NCBI RefSeq assembly: GCF_000236805.1
Contig: NZ_AGFX01000003.1
Location: 1 to 35,285 of the forward strand
Length of the DNA stretch: 35,285 nt
Direction: 5' to 3'
Source: Paenibacillus peoriae KCTC 3763
GTDB lineage: Bacteria; Bacillota; Bacilli; Paenibacillales; Paenibacillaceae
The position numbers and the translations under genes were made by a program. Below, piece after piece: positions 9,479 through 18,309 of the stretch. Numbering within the stretch: the stretch's first letter is position 1; every line of letters begins with the position of its first letter. Below the pieces are notes generated by a model. It had not been told where the DNA came from and did not search any database. It worked only from the letters and a program-made list of their open reading frames with translations.

Positions 9479-9525
9479 GTTGATGTTTCCTTATCTGTTT
9501 TTAAATTTGGCACGTTCTTTCTGAT

Positions 9526-9554
9526 AGAGTAAACTCCTTTGGTCAGTCTGTCAA
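9526..9554 (-). promoter_or_regulatory. Candidate promoter of the response regulator gene
   Basis: Reading the minus strand, a perfect TTGACA (9554-9549) is followed after 17 nt by TACTCT (9531-9526), a weak -10. It lies about 50 nt before the ATG. Confidence 0.4.
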
Positions 9555-10030
9555 AAGATCAGGTAGATTGCGGCAAATCTATGAACAAAAAACTCGGATT
9601 TATATCTATTTGATATGGAAATGCACTATTTTTGAGGTTTAAAACCATAATACGACAATTTTCGAACTGTTTTAACAATAAACAGCAAGGTTTTGTCATT
9701 CTATTACAAAAAATTAACAAATCACACCAGAAACATGCATTGACTTCAAAAATAATCATGGTATTTTATTACATAGGAGTGACATCTACTGATAAGCCCC
9801 TTAGAAAACCCCACCCCATATCTGCTGAATGTAATCTACTCTCAGACATGCTATTCTATATATCATTTTTTCGTACTCTAATCATTTTCGTGATCGTATT
9901 CTAGCATTCTTTGGTGTGGCAGCCCCATTGTGATTCAGATTGTCGCTTCATTTTAGATTACATATTTACATTTTTTTGCTTTCCATGCTTGTATTTATCC
10001 AAATCAGGTCAGCGGGAGGACGAGAAATCA
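9555..10030 (+). promoter_or_regulatory. Upstream region of ectB
   Basis: AT-rich non-coding DNA between the divergent regulator and ectB. One weak promoter candidate is TTGACT (9740-9745) with TATTTT (9762-9767), 16 nt apart, which would give a leader of about 260 nt. No riboswitch, T-box or tRNA was recognised. The ribosome site for ectB is GGGAGGA at 10014-10020. Confidence 0.35.
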
Positions 10031-11293
10031 ATGAACACATTCGAAGCGCTGGAGTCCAATGTAAGATCCTATTGCAGAAGCTTTCCGGTTGTTTTCAACA
10101 AAGCCAAAAACGATGTGCTGTACACAGAGGCAGGAGAGGGATATATTGACTTTTTTGCCGGGGCAGGGGCCTTGAACTACGGGCATAACAATGATTTTAT
10201 GAAAAGTCGGATTCTGGATTATTTAACCTCCGATCGGATCATGCACGGTCTGGACATGTATACGACGGCCAAGCAAGAGTTTATAGAATCCTTTTCCGAG
10301 CATATTCTCCAGCCTAAGGGCTTAAATTATAAGCTGCAATTTTGCGGACCAACGGGAACCAATGCGGTGGAGGCAGCACTGAAGCTTGCACGCAAGGTCA
10401 AAAAAAGAAATGGGATTTTTGCTTTTATGGGTGCGTTCCACGGCATGTCGTTAGGCAGTCTGTCTGTTACCAGTAACAACTCCATGCGAGAAAGCGCCGG
10501 TATATCCCTGAATAACGTCACTTTTATTCCTTTTAACAGTACGTTTAATGGAATGGATACCATTTTATATATGGAACAGCTTTTAACGGATACCCATTCC
10601 GGGGTAGAAAAGCCAGCTGCCATCATTCTGGAAACGGTACAGGCCGAGGGCGGTATTAACATTGCAGATAACGAATGGCTGCGTGATTTGCGGCAGTTGT
10701 GCGATGACCATGATATTTTGCTGATTGTTGACGATATACAGGTCGGCTGTGGCCGGGTTGGCTCGTTTTTCTCGTTTGAACGGGCGGGGATCGTTCCTGA
10801 TATGGTTATCTTGTCTAAATCGATCAGCGGATACGGACTGCCGATGTCTCTTTTGCTGCTCAAGCCGGAATTGGATATATGGAGTCCTGGTGAGCACAAT
10901 GGAACCTTCCGCGGAAATCAGCTTGCCTTTGTCGCTGCCAAGGCAGCACTGGAGTTTAGGGATATGGTAGGGCTGGAAGCAGAGGTGAAGGAAAAAGAGG
11001 CATTTGTGCAGCAATTTTTGCGTGAGCATATTCAAACCGTCGACCCGCTCATTGCAATTCGCGGTTTGGGTCTGATCTGGGGAATTGATGTGTCTCATCT
11101 GGGAGAAGCGTTCGCCAAGGAGGTAGCTACTCTCTGCTTTAAAAATGGCCTTATCATTGAACGGGCTGGACGTAACGATACTGTCATTAAAATTATGCCT
11201 GCGTTAACAATAAGTTTGGAAAATTTGCGAAAAGGCTGCAACATTATTAAAGAAAGTATGGTTCAGGTGTCCAGTACTTTAGTCACTTTATAA
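10031..11293 (+). CDS. ectB: Diaminobutyrate--2-oxoglutarate aminotransferase (EctB type)
   Basis: A PLP-dependent class III aminotransferase that makes L-2,4-diaminobutyrate from aspartate semialdehyde with glutamate as amino donor. The 420 residues equal the usual EctB length. Family marks are FAGAGALNYGHNN near the start, FCGPTGTNAVEAALK, GAFHGMSLGSLS, the DDIQVGCGR cofactor loop, and PLP lysine K263 in LSKSISGYGLP. The start is fixed by GGGAGGA 10 nt upstream, although the frame is open further back to 9911. No ectA or ectC lies nearby, so the product is probably diaminobutyrate itself rather than ectoine. In P. polymyxa such a stand-alone EctB feeds polymyxin synthesis. Here it could also feed the NRPS at the end of the window; that link is inference. 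Confidence 0.9.
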   Translation: MNTFEALESNVRSYCRSFPVVFNKAKNDVLYTEAGEGYIDFFAGAGALNYGHNNDFMKSRILDYLTSDRIMHGLDMYTTAKQEFIESFSEHILQPKGLNYKLQFCGPTGTNAVEAALKLARKVKKRNGIFAFMGAFHGMSLGSLSVTSNNSMRESAGISLNNVTFIPFNSTFNGMDTILYMEQLLTDTHSGVEKPAAIILETVQAEGGINIADNEWLRDLRQLCDDHDILLIVDDIQVGCGRVGSFFSFERAGIVPDMVILSKSISGYGLPMSLLLLKPELDIWSPGEHNGTFRGNQLAFVAAKAALEFRDMVGLEAEVKEKEAFVQQFLREHIQTVDPLIAIRGLGLIWGIDVSHLGEAFAKEVATLCFKNGLIIERAGRNDTVIKIMPALTISLENLRKGCNIIKESMVQVSSTLVTL

Positions 11294-11324
11294 ATTTTTG
11301 TAAACCTTTGTAAAGCGATTAGTA

Positions 11325-11390
11325 AATCCCCTTGGCTGGAGCTGCCATCTGCTATGAAGCAGAAGACAGCTGCCGTCCAAGGGGATTTTA
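11325..11390. terminator. Bidirectional terminator between ectB and the convergent oxidoreductase gene
   Basis: AATCCCCTTGG pairs with CCAAGGGGATT, and inside it CTGC/GCAG and TCTGCT/AGCAGA pair around a short loop, giving a long stem with TTTT on the plus side and AAATTT-rich sequence on the minus side. Both flanking genes end into it. Confidence 0.8.
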
Positions 11391-11399
11391 GCGTAAAAC

Positions 11400-11918
11400 T
11401 TAAGAAATAACCGTTTGTACGTATTTTTGTGCAGATTGCTCCAACTGCTCATCGGTCAGTCCTGCGGCATCATATTGTACGAAATAAGGCAGCAACTTGG
11501 TGCCAACCATATGACCTGTAGCTTCCAGAGGTCTCAACAACTCTTCAATCGTATATCTATTCCGTCCGTCATGTTGATAATTTTCCTCAACACTGGCAGC
11601 AGACAAGGCGATTAACAGCTCTTTGCCCTGCAGCTTGTCGCCTTCACTTCCATAAGCCCAACCGTAAGTTAGAACCTTATCCTGCCATTTTTTCAGCAGG
11701 GAAGGAGTGCTGTACCAGTACAAAGGGAATTGCAGAACGATGCGGTCATGCTGCTCTAGCAGTTCCTGCTCCTGAGCGACGTTAATTTGCTCATCCGGGT
11801 ATACTTCATACAAGTTGTGAATCGTCACGCCGGATTGCTGCTTGAGCTCTTGTACCCATCTTTTGTTAATGCGAGACTCCGCAAGATTAGGGTGAACGAC
11901 AATTACGAGTGTCGACAT
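11400..11918 (-). CDS. Flavodoxin-fold NAD(P)H oxidoreductase (quinone reductase / KefF-like)
   Basis: A 172-residue cytoplasmic flavoprotein predicted to reduce quinones with NAD(P)H. The N-terminus STLVIVVHPNLAESRINKRW, the FPLYWYSTPSLLKKWQDKVLTYGWAYG block and the HDGRNRYTIEELLRPLEAT segment are typical of the Flavodoxin_2 family (KefF, YwrO, MdaB relatives). The frame is open to 11966, but the ATG at 11918 begins the conserved strand; AAGGAG lies 12 nt before it, so the ATG at 11930 is a weaker alternative. It converges on ectB through a shared terminator. Physiological substrate unknown. Confidence 0.85.
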   Translation of the reverse strand: MSTLVIVVHPNLAESRINKRWVQELKQQSGVTIHNLYEVYPDEQINVAQEQELLEQHDRIVLQFPLYWYSTPSLLKKWQDKVLTYGWAYGSEGDKLQGKELLIALSAASVEENYQHDGRNRYTIEELLRPLEATGHMVGTKLLPYFVQYDAAGLTDEQLEQSAQKYVQTVIS

Positions 11919-12041
11919 GATGAAAAGCATCTCCTTTAAACTGATTTTTTGTAAGTAAATTACCAATATATATATGTGTAACTATTTTAGTTTCAATTAA
12001 TAAGATTGTCAACTCCTTAAATTTTTAAACAAACGCTACAT

Positions 12042-12071
12042 AAAAAAACTCCGGCAAGCTCATGCCGGAGT
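12042..12071 (-). terminator. Rho-independent terminator after the diguanylate cyclase gene
   Basis: On the minus strand, CTCCGGCA and TGCCGGAG form an 8-bp stem with a 6-nt loop, followed by a run of seven T residues. It is 25 nt past the stop codon. Confidence 0.9.
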
Positions 12072-12096
12072 CTCATCAAATGAAGTATTTTTTACA

Positions 12097-13218
12097 TTAA
12101 GCGATATGGTCAAGCTCAGCAACAATCCTATTTTTTCCAGAACGCTTGGCTTGATACAAATAGTCATCCGCTCCCTGGAAGAATGTATCTTTGTTCATTT
12201 CTTCCGAATAGCTTTTTAATCCGATGCTTACGGTCACGGAAACGCTTTGCATTTTCTCGGCAAAGGTCATCTGCTCCACTTCATGACGGATGCACTCGAC
12301 AATCTGATAAGCTTCCTCAAAAGTATGCTCGAACATCAGAATAGCAAATTCCTCACCGCCATACCGGGCTGGAATGTCATTGGCTGTAATCTGTTCTGTA
12401 ATGATTTGCGAGATGCTTTCCAAAATTTTATCTCCAAACTGGTGTCCGTAAGTGTCATTAATTTTCTTGAAATTGTCAATATCTACTACCGCTAAGTGGA
12501 TAATAGCACCTTGCTTGGCATATTCAAGTGCTTTCTCATAAAAAGTTTGGAACGATAAATGATTGTATAGCTTTGTCAGTCCATCGGTCATTGACATTTT
12601 GCTTATAATCGCGTTACTGATCATCAACTCCTGCTGAGCGTGTTGTGTTTTATGCAAATCCACTAGCAGATCACGACCGCTGGCCTGAATGATGAGTGCA
12701 ATAAAGGTAGACATCATCAAAAATGTTGGAATGGCTACGATGTCAAAGTCCGACAAGTAGCTACGAAAAGAACTATCAATAGCCAGTAATAGAAAAAAGA
12801 CTACAATTTGCAAGACAAAGGAAAGCCATATCAGGCGACGATTGAAAAACAGGATAGATGAGAAGATGGGCAGCAGGCACAATGCCGTAATAATCCGGAT
12901 ATCATAGTTTAAACGAATAATCATCCAGCAAATAACCGTACTCGCCATAAACAGGATTGAAAAAGAAAACCGCTTGCATTTATGATGAGCCAGCTCTGCA
13001 AGTAAGTTGGAACCGCACATGATTAGCGTGGGAACAATAAGGGTTCCAATGTAAAATTCATAAGGTGTAGCACAGTAGTCGAGAAATAGATAGCTTCCAA
13101 GCTGAACGATAAAATGTACTGCTATGATCATCCAGTAAAGCAATAGCATTTTACGTACCCAGCGACTTTGTTTTGTAATGTAATCCATTGTTTGAGTATC
13201 CTGTTTTGTTTTGTTCAT
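12097..13218 (-). CDS. Membrane-anchored GGDEF diguanylate cyclase
   Basis: A 373-residue protein predicted to make cyclic di-GMP. The first 190 residues hold five or six hydrophobic helices without a long outside domain. A short helical linker leads to a full GGDEF domain: MTDGLTKLYNHLSF, DIDNFKKINDTYGHQFGD and the active-site loop GGEEF at residues 287-291. No RxxD inhibitory site stands five residues before it, so product feedback may be absent. A GGTGA site precedes the ATG. It is alone in its transcription unit, with promoter and terminator visible. Confidence 0.9.
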   Translation of the reverse strand: MNKTKQDTQTMDYITKQSRWVRKMLLLYWMIIAVHFIVQLGSYLFLDYCATPYEFYIGTLIVPTLIMCGSNLLAELAHHKCKRFSFSILFMASTVICWMIIRLNYDIRIITALCLLPIFSSILFFNRRLIWLSFVLQIVVFFLLLAIDSSFRSYLSDFDIVAIPTFLMMSTFIALIIQASGRDLLVDLHKTQHAQQELMISNAIISKMSMTDGLTKLYNHLSFQTFYEKALEYAKQGAIIHLAVVDIDNFKKINDTYGHQFGDKILESISQIITEQITANDIPARYGGEEFAILMFEHTFEEAYQIVECIRHEVEQMTFAEKMQSVSVTVSIGLKSYSEEMNKDTFFQGADDYLYQAKRSGKNRIVAELDHIA

Positions 13219-13256
13219 GATGTCACCACACTTAATGTATCTTTAGCCATTCTCGT

Positions 13257-13285
13257 ATTATAAGATACTATCTGATGAAGTTGAA
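13257..13285 (-). promoter_or_regulatory. Promoter of the diguanylate cyclase gene
   Basis: On the minus strand a perfect TATAAT (13262-13257) lies 17 nt after TTCAAC (13285-13280), 39 nt before the ATG. Confidence 0.55.
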
Positions 13286-13313
13286 GCTAATTTTTTGCAG
13301 AGCCACGCACTTG

Positions 13314-15749
13314 TCAGCCCATCAACACCTTTACCTGATGGATAGCACCATCACCTGCAACAGGCAGAAGAGTGTCTGTAAGGGCAGTGTTGTCCACAGT
13401 AATTGCAGCTACACCCTTGGATACATGCTGGGGATTCATGATCTGAATCACGTAGGTATCGCCGCGGAAGACGCGGGTGACTGTATACCCATCCCAGGCC
13501 TTAGGAATGCACGGATCAATGCGCAGTCCATCCCATTCCGGCTGAATACCAAGAATCGATTGGGTGATGGCTATAAAGTTCCAGGCCGCTGTGCCAGTCA
13601 GCCAGGAATTTTTGGCTTCTCCTTCACGAACGGCATCCTTGCCTGCAATCATTTGCGCGTATACATACGGCTCCGTACGATGAATGTCGCTGATGTCCTC
13701 CAGATAGGCTGGGGCAATTTTGCTATATAGCTCAAAAGCACGATCTCCACGCCCGATTACAGCCTCTGCCATCATGATCCACGGGTTGTTGTGACAGAAA
13801 ATCCCGGCATTTTCCTTGTATCCTGGCGGGTAAGAAGAGATTTCACCCAGATTGATGTAGTAGCGAGAATAAGGCGGATTTTGCAGTACAATGCCATAGG
13901 GTGTTTCCAGTCGATCACGTGTGGAATCGAGAGCTTTTTGAGCCAGACCTTCCTCGACGCCAATTCCTGCCATGACACAGAAGCCCTGAGGTTCAATGAA
14001 AATTTGGCCTTCCTCACATTCCTTGCTGCCTATTTTTTCTCCGTAGTGGTCGTAAGCACGTAAGAACCATTCTCCGTCAAAACCATGCTTCAAAGTGGAT
14101 GCCCGCATACGATCCACATGTGCTTGAGCTGCAGTTGCTTCGCTATCCAATCCTCTGCGCTTGCAAAGTTCAACAAAATCCGGTCCTGTATATACAAATA
14201 GTCCGGCGATGAACACCGACTCGGCTACGCGGCCCTCCAAATTTTGTGTGGTCTGATAGGATTCATCCGGTGTATTTGAAAAACAGTTAAGATTCAGACA
14301 ATCGTTCCAGTCAGCCCGACCAATGAGCGGAAGACCATGTGGACCGAGATTGCCTACAACATGGTAAAAAGAACGCTTCAAATGCTCAAACAGCGTAGCC
14401 GTGTGGTCTGCATTCCCGTCAAAAGGTACGTGTTCGTCCAGTATGCCGAAGTCTCCAGTTTCTTTGATGTACGCTGCGGTACCGACAATAAGCCATAGCG
14501 GATCGTCGTTAAAGCCACCGCCAATCTCGTGATTTCCTTTTTTGGTTAGTGGCTGATACTGGTGGTAAGCTCCGCCGTTTTCAAATTGAGTAGAGGCGAT
14601 GTCGATAATCCGTTCTCGTGCACGCTCCGGTATTTGGTGAACGAAGCCGAGCAAATCCTGATTCGAATCCCGGAAGCCCATACCACGTCCGATACCGGAT
14701 TCGAAGTACGAAGCGGAACGTGACATATTGAACGTGACCATACATTGATACGGGTTCCATATATTCACCATTCGGTTCAGTTTATCATCGTGGCTTTGAA
14801 TGATGTACTTGGACAGGAGATTATTCCAGTAGGCTCGCAGCTCGCCCAAGGCATGTTCTACATCGGATGCATTCGCAAATTGTGCAATCATGGCCTGGGC
14901 CTGTTTTTTGTTAATGACGCCGGGGGACTCCCATTTTTCATCCTCCGGATTTTCCACATAACCGAGTACGAAGTTACAACTTGTTTCCTCGCCCGGCTCC
15001 AGCATGACCTCAATACAGTGCGATCCTATGGGAGACCAGCCGCTGGCAATAGAGTTGGAAGCCTGCCCTGCAATGACTGTCTGAGGCTGATCCAGACCGT
15101 TATAGAGCCCCAGAAAAGCTTCACGGTCTGTATCGAAGCCCGCCAGCGGACAATTTGCAGAGAAAAAAGCATAGTGATTGCGGCGTTCGCGGTATTCCGT
15201 TTTATGATAAATGACAGAATTTTGTACTTCGACCTCGCCTGTGCTTAAATTACGCTGAAAGTTGATCATATCATCATAGGCGTTCCACAGGCAAAATTCC
15301 ACAAAAGAAAAGAGCTTGATCCTTTTGGTCTGTGATGAGGTGTTCTGAAGCTTGACCTGATGTACTTCACCATCAAAAGATAGCGGCACAAAAGCCAGCT
15401 GGGTAGCCCGAATACCGTTTCGTTCCCCCATAATGGAGGTATAACCAAGTCCATGGCGACATTCATACTGATCCAGCTTTCGTTTGACCGGCATCCAGCC
15501 CGGAGTCCAATAATCCCCGTCATCATAAATATAAAAATAGCGCCCGCCGTTATCGACAGGGATATTGTTGTACCGATACCTTGTCAAGCGACGTAAGCGG
15601 GCATCCCGATAAAATGCATAGCCGCCGCCGGTATTGGAGATCAGTCCAAAAAATCGTTCGTTGCCTAAATAATTAATCCAGGGATAGGGGGTTTGAGGGG
15701 TGTGGATGACATATTCCTGATTGGAATCATCAAAGAAACCGTACTTCAT
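13314..15749 (-). CDS. GH94 cellobiose phosphorylase
   Basis: This enzyme splits cellobiose with phosphate to glucose 1-phosphate and glucose inside the cell; the 811 residues have no signal peptide. The N-terminus ([29 protein letters not shown]) and the blocks [39 protein letters not shown] and [14 protein letters not shown] are those of cellobiose phosphorylases rather than chitobiose or cellodextrin enzymes. The catalytic acid lies in the DWND motif, residues 480-483. AGAGGAG precedes the ATG on the minus strand. With the secreted GH48 enzyme 2.5 kb away it forms a plausible cellulose route: outside release of cellobiose, then phosphorolysis inside. No cellobiose transporter is present here. 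Exact specificity is inferred from the motifs. Confidence 0.9.
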   Translation of the reverse strand: MKYGFFDDSNQEYVIHTPQTPYPWINYLGNERFFGLISNTGGGYAFYRDARLRRLTRYRYNNIPVDNGGRYFYIYDDGDYWTPGWMPVKRKLDQYECRHGLGYTSIMGERNGIRATQLAFVPLSFDGEVHQVKLQNTSSQTKRIKLFSFVEFCLWNAYDDMINFQRNLSTGEVEVQNSVIYHKTEYRERRNHYAFFSANCPLAGFDTDREAFLGLYNGLDQPQTVIAGQASNSIASGWSPIGSHCIEVMLEPGEETSCNFVLGYVENPEDEKWESPGVINKKQAQAMIAQFANASDVEHALGELRAYWNNLLSKYIIQSHDDKLNRMVNIWNPYQCMVTFNMSRSASYFESGIGRGMGFRDSNQDLLGFVHQIPERARERIIDIASTQFENGGAYHQYQPLTKKGNHEIGGGFNDDPLWLIVGTAAYIKETGDFGILDEHVPFDGNADHTATLFEHLKRSFYHVVGNLGPHGLPLIGRADWNDCLNLNCFSNTPDESYQTTQNLEGRVAESVFIAGLFVYTGPDFVELCKRRGLDSEATAAQAHVDRMRASTLKHGFDGEWFLRAYDHYGEKIGSKECEEGQIFIEPQGFCVMAGIGVEEGLAQKALDSTRDRLETPYGIVLQNPPYSRYYINLGEISSYPPGYKENAGIFCHNNPWIMMAEAVIGRGDRAFELYSKIAPAYLEDISDIHRTEPYVYAQMIAGKDAVREGEAKNSWLTGTAAWNFIAITQSILGIQPEWDGLRIDPCIPKAWDGYTVTRVFRGDTYVIQIMNPQHVSKGVAAITVDNTALTDTLLPVAGDGAIHQVKVLMG

Positions 15750-15923
15750 GGCACAGAACTCCTCTCGAATTGAAAAATAAGACCCAACACTTGATTATAT
15801 TCAAACATAAAGCTGTTCTTCCCTAAGGAAGATATTTCCTGCCTAAAACAGAAGGTACTTGATTTCCCTGACCATTTTTCTTGAATTTGCAAAATATTTG
15901 AAATGGGTAAATATCCCTTTTTA

Positions 15924-15932
15924 TGCTAAAAT
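15924..15932 (+). promoter_or_regulatory. Extended -10 promoter of the thioesterase operon
   Basis: TGCTAAAAT is a TGnTAAAAT extended -10, 38 nt before the ATG. No good -35 is visible, as is common with this type. Confidence 0.5.
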
Positions 15933-15969
15933 GAAAAAGTTAGGATTCAGCAAGGCGGGAGGTTACAAA

Positions 15970-16704
15970 ATGGTACCAATTACATTGTTTTTCATTCCAT
16001 ATGCAGGTGGATCGGCGTCCGTCAGCTTTAAATGGAAAAAGCTGTTGCTTCCACAGATTAAGCTTGTTCCACTGGAACTGGCGGGCAGAGGGATTCGTTC
16101 CGGAGAAACGCTAAAGGATAGTATCGAGGAGATGAGCGATGATCTACTGCATAAGATCGGGCAAGAGATAGCTCCCGGTGATCCTTATGCCATATACGGT
16201 CATAGCATGGGGACGATGATTGCATTCGAGTTGTACTACAAGCTGGTGGCTGGCGGATACGGCGAGCCTGCTCATCTGTTTGTTTCCGGTGGACGAGCAC
16301 CGCATGTCCCAAGAAATTTACCGTGGTCACATGATCTGCCGGCAGACAAGTTCAGGACAGATTTGCAGCGGTATGGTCAGCTTTCCGAGGCAATTTTTTA
16401 CAATCAAGAATTATACGACTATTTCATGCCGGTGCTGAGAGCGGATTTCAAAGCCGTCGAGACGTATAAATACACGGCCAAGCCCGAGCCTTTACACTGT
16501 CCAATTACCGCTTTGACAGGACTGGCTGATCATACGATGACCTTGCAGGAGGTAGAGGCGTGGGTGCAGCATACGGATCAGGAATTTCGTATGTTCACCT
16601 TTGACGGAGGGCACTTTTTTATTCAAGATGAAATGGAACGAATTACACATATCATCAATGAGAATTTGGAACGCAGCGCAGTGATAAACAGATTACAACA
16701 TTAA
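15970..16704 (+). CDS. Type II thioesterase (NRPS/PKS editing)
   Basis: An alpha/beta hydrolase of the GrsT/SrfAD kind that removes wrong acyl groups from carrier proteins of NRPSs and PKSs. The 244 residues show FFIPYAGGSA (oxyanion region), LELAGRG, nucleophile S79 in GHSMG, D187 in GLADH and H215 in GGHFF: a complete Ser-Asp-His triad. The frame is open back to 15859, but GGGAGG lies 7 nt before ATG 15970, where homology begins. It is not next to an NRPS; the closest one starts 8 kb downstream. It may serve that or other synthetases in trans. It is followed 18 nt later by the TIM-barrel gene, so the two form an operon. Confidence 0.9.
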   Translation: MVPITLFFIPYAGGSASVSFKWKKLLLPQIKLVPLELAGRGIRSGETLKDSIEEMSDDLLHKIGQEIAPGDPYAIYGHSMGTMIAFELYYKLVAGGYGEPAHLFVSGGRAPHVPRNLPWSHDLPADKFRTDLQRYGQLSEAIFYNQELYDYFMPVLRADFKAVETYKYTAKPEPLHCPITALTGLADHTMTLQEVEAWVQHTDQEFRMFTFDGGHFFIQDEMERITHIINENLERSAVINRLQH

Positions 16705-16722
16705 AAAGAAGAGGTGATTGTA

Positions 16723-17577
16723 GTGACTGTAGGTGTATTGGCACATTTATTTGGCAAGCTGCCATATCGCGAGCTGGCTGCGAAGGTAGGAGCAGCGGGC
16801 TTTACCCATGTTCAGCTGGCTCCGTGGAGAGCGATCAGTGATGTGGATTTTAACAAGCCGGGTAAGTTGAGCCCAGGATTGGCATTGTCTATCGCAGAGG
16901 AGTTTCGCAAGTATGGAGTATCCATATCGGTGCTCGGGTGCTATTTGCATTTTTTTGTACAGGATGAGCAATTGTTGCGTGAAAATGTAGAGCGCTTCAA
17001 AGAGCTGATCCGATACGCGAGTCTGTTGGGAGCACCCATCGTTGCAGCTGAAGTCGGGCGTAATGAGGATGGCAGCGCATATACGGAACGGGACTGGAGA
17101 GTTGTCAAAGAGGTTGTGCGTGAATTGGCAGATGAAGCGGAAAAATGGGGTGTATTCGTAGGATTGGAAGCCGCTAACGATCATTTGGTCGGAACAGCTG
17201 CAGAGCTGGCAACCTTGCTGGAGGAAGTACCTTCATCCCAGATTGGTGTGGTCATTGATCCGGGGAATCTGCTAAAAACGGAAAATCTGGCACAGCAGGA
17301 TGAAATTATTCGCGAAGCTTTCCGACTGCTGGGACCTCGTATTATCGCAGCGCATGCCAAAGACCGTCAGCTATCATCATCAGGTGAGATCGAGACGGTA
17401 CCACCGGGATTTGGTGACATGAACTATGGCCTCTACATGGAACTGCTGGAGCAGTATAAGCCGGGGGTTCACATCATTATGGAAGCAGCGCAGGAGCATC
17501 AAATGGCCGAATCCAAACGCTATATCGAAGGCCATCGGTTAGCGGCTCAGAAAGTGCAGGAAGTACAGACGAAGTAA
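16723..17577 (+). CDS. Sugar phosphate isomerase/epimerase family (xylose-isomerase-like TIM barrel)
   Basis: A 284-residue TIM-barrel enzyme of the AP-endonuclease-2/xylose-isomerase-like superfamily, acting on an unknown sugar or related substrate. Likely metal ligands are the Glu in VGLEAAND, the Asp in VVIDPGN, the His in AAHAKD and the Glu in IIMEAAQEH. GTG 16723 is chosen as start because GAGGTG (16711-16716) is the ribosome site and the in-frame GTG at 16714 lies inside it. Co-transcription with the type II thioesterase is likely from the 18-nt gap; a joint function is not evident. Confidence 0.8.
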   Translation: MTVGVLAHLFGKLPYRELAAKVGAAGFTHVQLAPWRAISDVDFNKPGKLSPGLALSIAEEFRKYGVSISVLGCYLHFFVQDEQLLRENVERFKELIRYASLLGAPIVAAEVGRNEDGSAYTERDWRVVKEVVRELADEAEKWGVFVGLEAANDHLVGTAAELATLLEEVPSSQIGVVIDPGNLLKTENLAQQDEIIREAFRLLGPRIIAAHAKDRQLSSSGEIETVPPGFGDMNYGLYMELLEQYKPGVHIIMEAAQEHQMAESKRYIEGHRLAAQKVQEVQTK

Positions 17578-17605
17578 TTATTTCCTTTATATTACAAAAA
17601 TTATT

Positions 17606-17641
17606 AAGAGACTTGGAAGCGTCTACTTTTCCAAGTCTCTT
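17606..17641. terminator. Bidirectional terminator
   Basis: AAGAGACTTGGAA pairs perfectly with TTCCAAGTCTCTT around an 10-nt loop. It separates the TIM-barrel gene from the convergent DUF423 gene and carries T-rich sequence on both sides. Confidence 0.85.
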
Positions 17642-17655
17642 GTGTTGGGCAGGGC

Positions 17656-18024
17656 TTAGCCTTGTACAACCGCCACGATGACAAGCACCCAGCTTGCTAA
17701 AAAAGCGAGCCCGCCAAACGGGGTGATCGCTCCAAGCTTTTTGATACCGGACAAGCTAAGCACATACAGGCTACCCGAGAACAAAAGGATTCCCGCGAAC
17801 ATAACCCAGCCTGCGGCTAGGACCAGGGAAGTATGAACAAGACTCCCTGCAATCGCTCCAAGCAGAAGCAGACCCAGTCCGTGAGCGATCTGATATTGAA
17901 TGCCCGTCTGGAATATGCTCATCATGTCTGCGGAAAGTCTCTTTTTCAAAGCATGAGCCCCGAAGGCTCCGAGAGCTACTGCTAAAAACATCATAATACA
18001 GCCGAGAATCAGCAATGTTTGCAA
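17656..18024 (-). CDS. DUF423 family membrane protein
   Basis: A 122-residue protein with four hydrophobic helices. The start (LGAFGAHALKKRLSADMMSIFQTGIQYQIAHGLGLLLLG) is the family signature, and the ending with GxITPFGGLAFLASW also fits. Function is unknown; it is found in many bacteria as a small inner-membrane protein. The start is a TTG with AGGGAGG 9 nt upstream; the nearby ATG at 18031 is in another frame and too near the ribosome site. It converges on the TIM-barrel gene. Confidence 0.85.
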   Translation of the reverse strand: MQTLLILGCIMMFLAVALGAFGAHALKKRLSADMMSIFQTGIQYQIAHGLGLLLLGAIAGSLVHTSLVLAAGWVMFAGILLFSGSLYVLSLSGIKKLGAITPFGGLAFLASWVLVIVAVVQG

Positions 18025-18309
18025 ACTTCATTTCCTCCCTTCTGTGAAATACTACATATTTCGATTGATTTCGTCAATTTTCATTACTATTATCCAAAAG
18101 ATATTAATTTTTTCAACTCTCATTTGATGGCGTTTGTGGTATATTTTTTCCACAGGGCCAATGAGAAGCTTTTGAATGATCGGCAGCGTGTCCTCTACTT
18201 TTTTATACAGGAAAGTGTGGTGATATGCTGTTTTTTTGTGCTGTCGTTTTTTTTGAAACAAAGTTTTTTGTAAAGTCAAGACCTATTTTTGGAGAGGATG
18301 GATGTAGTA
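18025..18309. other. Divergent upstream region between the DUF423 and GH48 genes
   Basis: Very AT-rich, with poly-T tracts at 18228-18270. No clear -35/-10 pair or catabolite operator was identified. The ribosome site for the cellulase is GGAGAGGATGG at 18291-18301. Confidence 0.3.

Noticed and set aside
9911-10030. N-terminal extension of ectB by 40 residues
   Set aside because: Hydrophobic, AT-rich, with no ribosome site; GGGAGGA before ATG 10031 and the EctB family length support the later start.
14745-15248. 167-codon open frame opposite the GH94 gene
   Set aside because: It lies wholly antisense to a clearly conserved enzyme, has no ribosome site and no recognisable domain; it is a shadow of codon bias.
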